Translations under genes and position numbers: made by a program | Origin: Acidobacteriota bacterium | GTDB lineage: Bacteria; Acidobacteriota; Aminicenantia; Aminicenantales; Aminicenantaceae | NCBI GenBank assembly: GCA_030609975.1 | Contig: JAUWSR010000210.1 | Coordinates: forward strand, 1 to 6,921 | DNA length: 6,921 bases | Direction of reading: 5' to 3' | The notes under the pieces: model-generated | Told to the model about the DNA's origin: nothing | Database searches by the model: none | What the model saw: the letters and a program-made list of their open reading frames with translations, nothing else | In this document: in pieces, positions 1-6,445 of the stretch | Position numbering within the stretch: the stretch's first letter is position 1 | Layout of the letters: each line of letters begins with the position of its first letter

Positions 1-371
1 ACTACGGGACGCCCTTCATAGGACTGTGCTAAAAAACCTCCTTTGCCTGTGACTTTTAGCCTTCCAGCCTCAGTGATGGAGGTTACCACCAGCCCCAACT
101 CATCGGTGTGTGCTACAAAAACGAGATGAGGGCCCTCGCTTCCCACCGTAAACCAGACATTGTGCATCTCATCTCTTTGCACCTCAACGCCCTTAGGGAG
201 CAACTCCTGTACAACATCGGCCACCCGGGCTTCGTGTTCAGATACGCCAGGCACCAGGACCAATTTCTTGAGCAGGCTCCAAGCAGACGGTTCCGCCTCC
301 TCATTCATTCCAACAGCAGGGAAATTCATCATCAGTACCAACGCCACAACCAATATCAACAGCTTTTTCAT
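1..371 (-). CDS. Exported M42-family metallo-aminopeptidase, N-terminal part (continues past left edge)
   Basis: Only the first 123 codons are inside the window. A basic start and hydrophobic stretch (MKKLLILVVALVLMMNF, residues 1-17) look like a signal peptide, with the mature protein starting around residues 20-28. The mature part begins like an M42 (glutamyl aminopeptidase/TET) enzyme: a helix followed by the 'PGVSEHE' turn (41-47), then FVAHTDELG (85-93). His88 matches the first metal ligand of the family and Asp90 the conserved acid after it; Glu91 also fits. The remaining ligands lie outside the window. The ATG overlaps the stop codon of the upstream gene as ATGA, and a strong GGGAGG lies 5 nt before it, so the two genes are very probably translationally coupled. 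Family members normally remove N-terminal residues from peptides. Export is unusual, since the well-studied TET enzymes are cytosolic. M42 assignment is fairly firm; substrate is unknown. Confidence 0.88.
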   Translation of the reverse strand, partial: MKKLLILVVALVLMMNFPAVGMNEEAEPSAWSLLKKLVLVPGVSEHEARVADVVQELLPKGVEVQRDEMHNVWFTVGSEGPHLVFVAHTDELGLVVTSITEAGRLKVTGKGGFLAQSYEGRPV

Positions 372-1492
372 GGCCGCCTCCCTTTTTTGATCACGGCTTC
401 AATCAGGAGCTTTAAAGCCTTGACATCCTGCTGGGATATCACTTCCGAAGGGGTATAGGGAAACTTTACCGGCAGAAGCAAGCCCACCGCATCCCCATCC
501 GTGAAAGCACTCAACATAGGTGAGGTGAATTCTTTGGCAGATAAAAGCTTGATGCCTTTGTCTGCCGCGGTTTTTTCGATCAGCCCCCTCAGAGCAGAAT
601 CTTCACTCCCTCCGATCAAGACCGGACCGCTGCCGATCTCGATCCCGGTGGCGCTTCTCATTCCGGTGGTGAAGGAGTCCACGATCAAGATCTTTCCAGC
701 TTTTAAGTATTTTTGCGCCCTTAAACTTCCAAGTGACACAGTTTTTCGATTCACCCGCGTCATCTGTTTCGTCTGAGCCAACCACGCAAAGGTTGTCCCG
801 CCGCCTGCTTGACGGGATGCTGCTTGAGCCACCTCCGCCACCAGGGCGGTACAGATTTTGGTGCCCAAAGCATATCCAGACAATTTATCCCCAGCCAAAG
901 GGAACAAGGACGACATAGGAGTTATGGGATCGAGATTGGCGATCCCTCTCTTTTCAACCTCTTCCCTGCTGCTGGCCCCGACATCCACAAAAGCATACTG
1001 CAGCGTAAACTCTTTCATAAGATTCTGACGCCGTTCCCGGGAGAGCGTATGCGAGGATGGCAAAGCCAAAACACCGGAAACCGGTCCTTTTTTGGTCCAT
1101 ATGGTCAGCGGATGACCGAACTGATACACATCAAACAAGGAATGCGGTGAAAAGACTCCCCGGTAGATATTTAAATACCCATCCACAGTGATTCCGCTCA
1201 CGACATAGCCGATCACATCCATCCCGGTGAGGACGGCAAGCTGGGCTTCGCCACTTCCAGTAGTGAAGTAGAGACTGCCTAGATTATCCTGACCGAACGC
1301 GGCGTTTTCAGGGAAGAATCCCTTCAGTTTTTCCGCCAGAGGGCTTTCATATCCGGTAGGCGACGGCACATCGAAAAGGTCAGCCACCTTTTTTTCCAGA
1401 CTGTTTCCCTGGGCAAAAGTTGTCCCCAAAAGAAACGTCAATAGGATCAAGCCGATTACGGATTGTTTAGATCGCGGTTGTCTTAAGTGCAT
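368..1492 (-). CDS. Exported M42-like protein lacking metal and catalytic residues (probable pseudopeptidase)
   Basis: This 374-residue protein has the length and order of motifs of an M42 peptidase plus a signal peptide (hydrophobic core about 12-24, likely cleavage after Ala27 in TTFA-QGN). Conserved landmarks are DVPSPTGYES (41-50), MDVIGYVVS (91-99), the GDK-ALGTK region (201-212), LIVDS (269-273) and TPSEVISQQDV (347-357). Aligned by eye with the family, the first metal His is Gly90, the bridging Asp falls at about Gly210, the catalytic Glu-Glu pair is Thr241-Lys242, and the last metal His (canonical 'RYIHSPSE') is Tyr346. Only Asp272 remains. The frame is otherwise intact, so this looks like an evolved non-catalytic paralogue and not a decaying gene. 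The start at 1492 is chosen because AGGGAG lies 5 nt upstream and the signal peptide follows at once. It overlaps the next peptidase gene by 4 bp. It could act as a partner, regulator or peptide-binding subunit of that peptidase; this is inference. Confidence 0.83.
   Translation of the reverse strand: MHLRQPRSKQSVIGLILLTFLLGTTFAQGNSLEKKVADLFDVPSPTGYESPLAEKLKGFFPENAAFGQDNLGSLYFTTGSGEAQLAVLTGMDVIGYVVSGITVDGYLNIYRGVFSPHSLFDVYQFGHPLTIWTKKGPVSGVLALPSSHTLSRERRQNLMKEFTLQYAFVDVGASSREEVEKRGIANLDPITPMSSLFPLAGDKLSGYALGTKICTALVAEVAQAASRQAGGGTTFAWLAQTKQMTRVNRKTVSLGSLRAQKYLKAGKILIVDSFTTGMRSATGIEIGSGPVLIGGSEDSALRGLIEKTAADKGIKLLSAKEFTSPMLSAFTDGDAVGLLLPVKFPYTPSEVISQQDVKALKLLIEAVIKKGRRP
377..382 (-). promoter_or_regulatory. 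Ribosome binding site inside the 3' end of the M42-like gene
   Basis: GGGAGG on the minus strand, 5 nt before the ATG at 371. It lies within the last codons of the upstream gene, whose TGA overlaps this ATG. The arrangement is typical of translational coupling and roughly matched synthesis of two partner proteins. Confidence 0.8.
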
Positions 1493-1497
1493 GTGTG

Positions 1498-1503
1498 CTC
1501 CCT
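1498..1503 (-). promoter_or_regulatory. Ribosome binding site deciding the start of the M42-like protein
   Basis: AGGGAG on the minus strand, 5 nt before the ATG at 1492. The frame is open 52 codons further, into the end of the ACT gene, but only the 1492 start places a normal signal peptide at the N-terminus. Confidence 0.8.
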
Positions 1504-1558
1504 TCAAAAAGTGGCATAGAAGATTAGTTTGAGATAGGACGAAAATACAGAGAATGAA

Positions 1559-1587
1559 TATATAGAAGATAGAGAAAAATGTGTTGA
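1559..1587 (-). promoter_or_regulatory. Weak candidate promoter in the gap before the M42 pair
   Basis: On the minus strand TCAACA (1587-1582), 17 nt, TATATA (1564-1559), each 4 of 6 to consensus, within the 109-bp AT-rich gap between the ACT gene and the M42-like gene. It would give the peptidase pair its own transcript with a leader of about 60 nt. The match is weak and the region AT-rich, so chance is a real alternative. Confidence 0.25.
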
Positions 1588-1601
1588 GACCGTGTCTATA
1601 G

Positions 1602-1985
1602 TTATTTCCCCTTAAGGAGGCTTTCCGCCTTGTCAATATCCGAGACATCCAGAATGACCGCGGCTGATCTGCCTTTTTTTGTGAGTGAAGCGTAACAGTA
1701 CTCGATATTGACTCCGCCGCGTCCCAATTTTGTGGCTACTTCAGCTAAGGCGCCCGGTCTGTCCTCCAGATCGACCTTCAGCACATCTCTCAACTCGGTC
1801 TCATACTTAAATTTTTTCAGGACTTTCAGGGCCTTGTTGATCTCCTTTACATAGAGCTTGGCTGAATCCTGAAAAAGCCCGATGGCTTGGATGTTGATAT
1901 GGTTATCCGCCAGATGGGCACACAGGTCACCCAAGGTCGACGGTCGATTCTCTAAAACGACAAAGATCTCTGTGATGCGTTTCAT
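1602..1985 (-). CDS. Tandem ACT-domain protein (small-molecule/amino-acid-binding regulator)
   Basis: The 127 residues form two ACT repeats and nothing else. Repeat 1 has VLENRPSTLGDLCAHL and then INIQAI (10-35); repeat 2 has DLEDRPGALAEVATKL and then VNIEYCYAS (72-100). The '(E/D)-x-RPG-x-L' turn and the 'N-I' strand are the classic ACT signature, and the dimer interface of such domains usually binds amino acids. Stand-alone double ACT proteins of this size are widespread and mostly uncharacterised; no enzymatic or DNA-binding domain is present. The protein is predicted cytosolic. The gene starts 9 bp after the DHOD-like gene, and its purine-rich ribosome site (GGGGGAAGA) directly abuts the upstream TAA stop, which suggests coupled translation. 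A role in sensing an amino acid or in modulating a neighbouring enzyme is plausible, but nothing in the sequence identifies the ligand. Confidence 0.88.
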   Translation of the reverse strand: MKRITEIFVVLENRPSTLGDLCAHLADNHINIQAIGLFQDSAKLYVKEINKALKVLKKFKYETELRDVLKVDLEDRPGALAEVATKLGRGGVNIEYCYASLTKKGRSAAVILDVSDIDKAESLLKGK

Positions 1986-1994
1986 TCTTCCCCC

Positions 1995-2981
1995 TTATTT
2001 GGAATAGACTTTAAGATATTGGGCCCTGAAATAGTTATTCGCTTCTCCCAGGTCACGAAAGCTCAACTCCTGTTTTTTAAAGGACAGGTCTCCCCTGAAA
2101 TCCTCGATACTGGAATAACGATGTTCCTCCATCCAGGACGAGAGCCCCTCAAGGAGTTCACCAATGGCCTGCAGTCCTTTTTGGTAGAAGAGCGAACAGA
2201 TCTGAACCGCAGCCGCCCCCGCCAGGAGCTGTTTGACAATTCCCTCGTACCCGCGGATGCCTCCGGAGGCAGAGAGGTCTGCCTCAACCCGGTCAGCGAT
2301 CAGCCCCACCCAGCGCAAAGCCTGATTGAAATTCGCCTTCCCTTTGCGGCTGTAGGTCGTCTTTTTTTCGATATCGATATCCGGCTCCAGAAACCAATTG
2401 AAAAAGACCAAGCCCTGGCCACCGGCTTCCGCCACCTGCCGGCAGAGATACGGCAGCGAAGAAATCTGGGGAATAAGTTTTACAGAGATCGGAATAGAGA
2501 TCTCTTTTTTGACTTCTTTTATGATATTCACATACTGCGCATCATGGGAGGAACAAGAATAGCTGGGATCGATGGGCAGGTCGTATATATTCAATTCCAA
2601 TCCGTCCGCCCCCGCCTCCTGAACCTGATGGGCAAAGCGCGGCCAGAGAGAGGAGGTCTGACAGTTGATGCTGGCGATAATAGGGATGGACACCTCTTTT
2701 TTGGCTTCCTCTATCTCTTTACAGATGTGGGCAGGGGCATATTCCAAGAGCCCACCGCTGCGCATGTAATCCAGAGCTTCCGGATACATAGAATAATCGG
2801 TGTCGGGAATGTCCCCTTCCACCAGGAACTGTTCTTCAAATATAGATTTGAGAACCACCGCGCCGGCCCCTGCATCCTCACATCTTTTTATGCCTTCTGC
2901 GGTTTTGGAGAGGTCACTGCTGGCAACGATGATGGGATTCTTTAACTCCAATCCCATGTAGTTGGTTTTTAGATCCGGCAT
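1995..2981 (-). CDS. Dihydroorotate dehydrogenase-like FMN-binding TIM-barrel protein
   Basis: The 328-residue protein matches the 'dihydroorotate dehydrogenase-like' group and not PyrD itself. It begins with the typical YMGLELKNPIIVASS (8-22). Further landmarks are VLKSIFEEQ (43-51), INCQTSSLWPRFA (105-117), LELNIYDLPIDP (128-139), ISVKLIP (165-171; Lys168 is the expected flavin-contacting lysine) and the phosphate-binding SGGIRGYEG with AAAVQICS (239-247, 256-263). The C-terminal WMEEHRYSSIEDFRG (283-297) is also characteristic of this group. In class 1 DHODs the strand with the FMN-contacting Asn leads into 'NxSCPN' with the active-site Cys; here the sequence after Asn131 is IYDLPIDPS, so orotate formation by the standard chemistry is doubtful. 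No other pyrimidine gene is nearby. The start is supported by AAGGAG 6 nt upstream. It is the second gene of the leftward cluster, 30 bp after the propeller gene. Substrate unknown. Confidence 0.9.
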   Translation of the reverse strand: MPDLKTNYMGLELKNPIIVASSDLSKTAEGIKRCEDAGAGAVVLKSIFEEQFLVEGDIPDTDYSMYPEALDYMRSGGLLEYAPAHICKEIEEAKKEVSIPIIASINCQTSSLWPRFAHQVQEAGADGLELNIYDLPIDPSYSCSSHDAQYVNIIKEVKKEISIPISVKLIPQISSLPYLCRQVAEAGGQGLVFFNWFLEPDIDIEKKTTYSRKGKANFNQALRWVGLIADRVEADLSASGGIRGYEGIVKQLLAGAAAVQICSLFYQKGLQAIGELLEGLSSWMEEHRYSSIEDFRGDLSFKKQELSFRDLGEANNYFRAQYLKVYSK

Positions 2982-3011
2982 ATTTTTCTCCTTATTCGCT
3001 CAGGAATGTTC

Positions 3012-6000
3012 TCAAAACTCTACGATGTTGGGGATCAGCACCTGCGGCAGTTGGTATTGAGAAAATAAGTCGTTGAGCCCGGTGGCCGTTTGACCAAGAT
3101 AGCGGTTGACCGTAGCCATAGCAGCCTGAAACTCTTCCTGAAGTTCGGTGAAGTAGGCCCTCTGTGCCTCCAGGGGGCGGGAATTGGTCCCTTCTATACC
3201 CCGGAAAAGCCCGTTTAAGCGGCCGCTTAAGCGTGGACCTTCGCTCCAGAAGGGCCTTCCCTCGGGTTTTGCCAGTATATTTTGGATGTCGCGGATCAGG
3301 CTCAAATGATCAGTCACAGCAGTAATGACTTCGGGTGGGATACGCTCTCCCTGGCTTTGTAGGATTTTATTCCTTTCGGTGAGCTGCTCCTGGAGGGAAT
3401 CCAGCGCCCTAAGAGCATCATTGACATAGGACACCATGTTGCGCAGTTCAAAGGACATCCCTTGGACCATGGACAGGTCACCCTGAGTGACGGTCACAGT
3501 GGGATCCATCCTTATTCTCAGAGGCTTTTCGAAGCTCTGCTCACCTACAATCAGGCGCACCGTGTAGCTTCCAGGTAGGGCTTGAGGCCCGCGCGGTCCT
3601 CCGAAAAAGAAATCCTGCTCCTGAACTTCCTGCCTACGGGGGCGAGGCCCTTCGAGACGCAGGTCCCAAGCTGTTCGGTTCAGCCCTTTTTCGCGCGGGA
3701 TGTCAGTGATCCGGCGGATGATGTCACGTGCAGCATCCATGATCTCCAATTCCACCTTTGTGTCTTTATCCGGTTTCTCTTTGAGGTAATAGGAGACCAG
3801 CGCACCATAGGGGGGATTTGGGCCCTGGAACACGCCATCCCCGATGCCGTAACGTGTCGGTTTAGTAGCAAACCGTGTGGCTGTGCGGGTGGTGAAGATA
3901 TAGGCGTCCTGGTTGAGTATCTCGGGTGAAAGTTCCTGTAAAAACGACAAATTGTCAAAGATCCAGAGGCTACGGCCATGTGTACCCAGGATCAGATCAT
4001 TGTCCCGGGGATGGATAATGATGTCATGGACCGCCACCACCGGCAGATTATTCATGTGGAGCTTGATCCAGTCGAAGCCACGTTTAAAGGACACGAACAG
4101 CCCCAATTCAGTCCCGGCATAGATGATCTGGGGATTCATGGGATCCTCCCTGACCACCCAAATATAGGCGTTGTCAGGAAGATTGCCGGTGATGTCCTCC
4201 CAGGTGCGTCCAAAATCCGTGGTCTTGAACACGTAGGGCTGGTAGTCATCCAGCATGTGACGGTCAAAGGCGCAGTAAGCCATCCCGGCTGAGGTCACAG
4301 ACGGTTCGATATGGGAGACCGGAGAATTTGATTCCAGATCAGGGATGCGGCCAACAACTCTATTCCAAGCTTCTCCGTCGTTCATGGAGACGTGGAGGTT
4401 GCCGTCATCGGTACCTGCCCACAGGACTCCCGGTTGCACGGGAGATTCGGCCAGACTGATGATGGTCGTATGATATTCGGCGGTGGTATTTTCCGGCCAG
4501 GGAGGGCCGCCGGCACCCCTCTGTTTTTCCGGATCATTGGTGGTGAGATCACGGCTTATGATCTCCCAGGTGGAACCAAAATCTTCGGACTTGAAGACCA
4601 CATTTCCACCCACATAGAGCGTGTTTTTATTGTGCGGCGATAGTACGATGGGAGTGTTCCAATTGAAGCGGTAGCTGAGTTCGGACACGGGTGCACCGTC
4701 AGCCCTCCGAGGCTGAGGGCTCACATCCTGCTGTTCGCGGGTGGTCATATCGGTACGCACGATCCCCCCGCCCTGAGATTCGCTGACGAAGAGCTCGGGA
4801 TTGTCGGGATGGACCACGACATGAAAACCGTCGCCGAAACTGACCATGCGCCAGTCATCGTTTATAATTCCAAAGGGTTCACGAGACCGGCTGGGTCCAT
4901 ACCAGGTGCCATTGTCCTGCATCCCCCCGCCCACATAGTAGAAAGGCTCGCGGTTGTCCGCGTATATCTGATAAAACTGTCCGATCGCAAAATTATTTAC
5001 ATAATCCCAGTGTTCTCCGCGGTCATGGGAGACACTCACGCCGCCGTCCTGGCCTTGCCACATCCGGCTGGGATCTTCGGGATCGATCCAGAGGCTGTGG
5101 TAGTCGACATGCGTGGAGGGTGAGATGCGTTTGAATTCCTTCCCCCCGTCAATAGACAGCCAGAGGCGGGCAGATACGGCATACACACGGTTCTCATTGG
5201 TAGGGTCGACACGCAGATCGGTGTAATAAAAGCCACGCGAGACGATCTCGACGTCGGTGTTGACCAGGCGAAAGGTATCCCCGCCGTTGTCAGAGCGGTA
5301 GAGGGTACCTTCTTTGGCCTCGGTCATGGCATAGACCACATCGGGATTGCTGGGAGCCACTTTGACGGCTATACGTCCCACCAACTGGGGAAGGCCGTTT
5401 GTGAGCTTATCCCAGGTCAGACCGCCATCCACGGAGCGGTAGAGTCCGCCCAGGGTATCCCCGCTTTTAAACGTCCAGGGTTTGCGCTCGAAATGCCAGA
5501 GAGCCGCGTACACGATATTGGGATTCTGTGGATTGATATCCATGTCGGCCACACCGTGGCGGTCATCCGTAAAAAGCACCTTCCGCCAGCTGTCCCCTGC
5601 GTCGGTAGAGCGGTAGACGCCTCGTTCCTGATTGGGACCATAGGCACGGCCCAGAGCACCAACGAAGACCACATTGGGATTTTTAGGGTTGATGACGATC
5701 CGGGATATCCTATCTGTATCACCCAGCCCTAGATGAGTCCAGCTGTTTCCTCCGTCAGTGGATTTGTAGACTCCATTGCCGAAGGAAACGCTGTTGCGGA
5801 CATTGGCTTCGCCTGTGCCCACATAGATCACCTCAGAGTTGCCCGGTTCCAGTGCGAGGTCTCCGATCGAAGATACCGGCTGATCGTCAAAGATAGGGCT
5901 CCATGTGGTCCCTCCGTTGATGGTTTTCCAAAGCCCACCGGAGGCGCTGCCCACATAGAGGACATTGGCATTGCCGGGCACACCTTCGATATCTGAGACC

Positions 6001-6182
6001 CGTCCCATCATATTGGCTGGACCGATATTCCGCCATTTGAGGTTTTGAAAGAGTTCCGACGTTATCTCTAATGGGTTTGCTTGTCCCTTCTTGGATTTGG
6101 ATTCGCCTGTACTGGTTACGCCGCTAAGGCAAAGGAGGAGAACAGCAACGACAACAGATGCAAAAGTCCCGCGAATACGCAT
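3012..6182 (-). CDS. Exported BNR/sortilin (VPS10)-type beta-propeller protein
   Basis: The 1056-residue protein has a signal peptide (MRIRG, then a hydrophobic core at about 8-20; no proper lipobox around Cys18) and a low-complexity linker to about residue 38. The propeller follows, with at least eleven Asp-box-like turns of the S-x-D-x-G-x-x-W type at roughly 84-94, 137-148, 188-199, 247-257, 294-304, 340-350, 382-392, 528-539, 596-606, 650-661 and 694-705. Between boxes seven and eight lies the family-typical GGMQDNGTWYGPSR (419-432). The propeller closes with LGTHGRSLWIFDN (732-744), followed by a small beta-rich domain (about 800-895, ending in a PGSYTVRL strand) and a helical tail (900-1045) with heptad-like stretches. 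This fits the large 'WD40/YVTN/BNR-like' or sortilin-type proteins often misnamed glycosyl hydrolases; no glycosidase active site is visible. It probably binds ligands or proteins outside the cytoplasm. The 6182 start has AGGAAGG 5 nt upstream. It is first in the leftward cluster. Confidence 0.92.
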   Translation of the reverse strand: MRIRGTFASVVVAVLLLCLSGVTSTGESKSKKGQANPLEITSELFQNLKWRNIGPANMMGRVSDIEGVPGNANVLYVGSASGGLWKTINGGTTWSPIFDDQPVSSIGDLALEPGNSEVIYVGTGEANVRNSVSFGNGVYKSTDGGNSWTHLGLGDTDRISRIVINPKNPNVVFVGALGRAYGPNQERGVYRSTDAGDSWRKVLFTDDRHGVADMDINPQNPNIVYAALWHFERKPWTFKSGDTLGGLYRSVDGGLTWDKLTNGLPQLVGRIAVKVAPSNPDVVYAMTEAKEGTLYRSDNGGDTFRLVNTDVEIVSRGFYYTDLRVDPTNENRVYAVSARLWLSIDGGKEFKRISPSTHVDYHSLWIDPEDPSRMWQGQDGGVSVSHDRGEHWDYVNNFAIGQFYQIYADNREPFYYVGGGMQDNGTWYGPSRSREPFGIINDDWRMVSFGDGFHVVVHPDNPELFVSESQGGGIVRTDMTTREQQDVSPQPRRADGAPVSELSYRFNWNTPIVLSPHNKNTLYVGGNVVFKSEDFGSTWEIISRDLTTNDPEKQRGAGGPPWPENTTAEYHTTIISLAESPVQPGVLWAGTDDGNLHVSMNDGEAWNRVVGRIPDLESNSPVSHIEPSVTSAGMAYCAFDRHMLDDYQPYVFKTTDFGRTWEDITGNLPDNAYIWVVREDPMNPQIIYAGTELGLFVSFKRGFDWIKLHMNNLPVVAVHDIIIHPRDNDLILGTHGRSLWIFDNLSFLQELSPEILNQDAYIFTTRTATRFATKPTRYGIGDGVFQGPNPPYGALVSYYLKEKPDKDTKVELEIMDAARDIIRRITDIPREKGLNRTAWDLRLEGPRPRRQEVQEQDFFFGGPRGPQALPGSYTVRLIVGEQSFEKPLRIRMDPTVTVTQGDLSMVQGMSFELRNMVSYVNDALRALDSLQEQLTERNKILQSQGERIPPEVITAVTDHLSLIRDIQNILAKPEGRPFWSEGPRLSGRLNGLFRGIEGTNSRPLEAQRAYFTELQEEFQAAMATVNRYLGQTATGLNDLFSQYQLPQVLIPNIVEF

Positions 6183-6187
6183 AAAAG

Positions 6188-6194
6188 CCTTCCT
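6188..6194 (-). promoter_or_regulatory. Ribosome binding site deciding the propeller start
   Basis: AGGAAGG on the minus strand ends 5 nt before the ATG at 6182. The reading frame is open up to 6290, but that upstream ATG precedes the predicted promoter and no signal peptide would follow it, so 6182 is preferred. Confidence 0.8.
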
Positions 6195-6213
6195 ATTTCT
6201 ATAGAATAAAAGG

Positions 6214-6242
6214 ATAATACCCCACTCCACCAAAAACTTCAA
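6214..6242 (-). promoter_or_regulatory. Sigma70-like promoter of the leftward gene cluster
   Basis: Read on the minus strand, TTGAAG (6242-6237) is followed by exactly 17 nt and TATTAT (6219-6214), close to the TTGACA/TATAAT consensus (4 of 6 and 5 of 6). The expected transcription start near 6207 would give a leader of about 25 nt carrying the AGGAAGG ribosome site of the propeller gene. Spacing and position are both ideal, but it is a prediction from sequence alone. Confidence 0.55.
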
Positions 6243-6254
6243 TCCCTTTCCTTT

Positions 6255-6267
6255 GGGGACAGTCCCC
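6255..6267. repeat. Perfect 13-bp palindrome GGGGAC-A-GTCCCC between divergent promoters
   Basis: A 6-bp inverted repeat around a single base. It lies 12 bp from the -35 box of the leftward promoter and 9 bp from the -35 box of the candidate distal rightward promoter, so a protein bound here could affect both. It is a GC-rich island in an AT-rich region. The alternative is a REP-type dispersed palindrome of the kind associated with REP-associated transposases; only one copy is in the window, so sequence here cannot decide. Confidence 0.6.
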
Positions 6268-6276
6268 CAGAATACA

Positions 6277-6305
6277 TTGAAAATAAACAAGTTATCATAT
6301 ATATA
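6277..6305 (+). promoter_or_regulatory. Candidate distal promoter of the FAD oxidase gene
   Basis: TTGAAA (6277-6282), 17 nt, TATATA (6300-6305) inside an AT-rich run. The -35 matches consensus in 5 of 6 positions and the -10 in 4 of 6. The start would be near 6312, leaving an untranslated leader of about 134 nt with no good ribosome site at its end. The AT repeat makes chance matches likely. Confidence 0.3.
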
Positions 6306-6410
6306 TCGCCATTTTCTAGCTTAGATGCGGATTTTGAGGGCCCAAAGTGAACTCTAAGACAATCGTCTCATTTGGTCAATTCAGTAATCTCACTCTCGTG
6401 CAATTGTTTA

Positions 6411-6439
6411 TTGAGGCCGCCCCTAAAAATGTGTAAACT
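6411..6439 (+). promoter_or_regulatory. Candidate proximal promoter of the FAD oxidase gene (leaderless)
   Basis: TTGAGG (6411-6416), 17 nt, TAAACT (6434-6439); each box matches consensus in 4 of 6. The -10 box ends 6 nt before the ATG at 6446, so the usual start distance puts +1 on or beside the A of the start codon. This agrees with the missing Shine-Dalgarno sequence. Confidence 0.35.
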
Positions 6440-6445
6440 GCAGGT

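Larger units (their letters stand above)
6183..6445. other. Divergent intergenic region
   Basis: This 263-bp AT-rich stretch separates the leftward cluster from the rightward FAD oxidase. Apart from the promoters and palindrome listed separately, it contains an (AT)n run at about 6297-6305 and a GGGCCC at 6338-6343. I see no gene, riboswitch fold or terminator in it. Confidence 0.7.

Noticed and set aside
108..458. A 116-codon plus-strand frame across the junction of the two M42 genes
   Set aside because: It is antisense to the conserved AHTDE motif of one gene and the C-terminus of the other; composition does not look like protein.
368..1492. M42-like gene as a decaying pseudogene
   Set aside because: The frame is intact at full length with a good ribosome site, signal peptide and preserved non-catalytic motifs; only active-site positions are lost.
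1590..1600. Terminator hairpin after the ACT gene
   Set aside because: The stem is only 4 bp (AGAC/GTCT) and the T-run lies some distance beyond it, too weak for an intrinsic terminator.
1493..1648. Extension of the M42-like protein to 1648, with a hydrophobic segment
   Set aside because: It would overlap the end of the ACT gene and put a second hydrophobic segment ahead of a complete signal peptide; AGGGAG at the 1492 start is far better.
2019..2945. A 308-codon open frame on the plus strand opposite the DHOD-like gene
   Set aside because: It is fully antisense to a gene with clear family motifs; its translation resembles no family I know and there is no ribosome site.
3012..6182. Glycoside hydrolase or sialidase activity for the propeller protein
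   Set aside because: Asp boxes occur in sialidases, but I see no sialidase FRIP motif or arginine triad, and the overall layout fits the sortilin/BNR group.
6183..6290. N-terminal extension of the propeller protein to an ATG at 6290
   Set aside because: It would bury the signal peptide at residue 37, run through the predicted promoter and palindrome, and lacks a good ribosome site.
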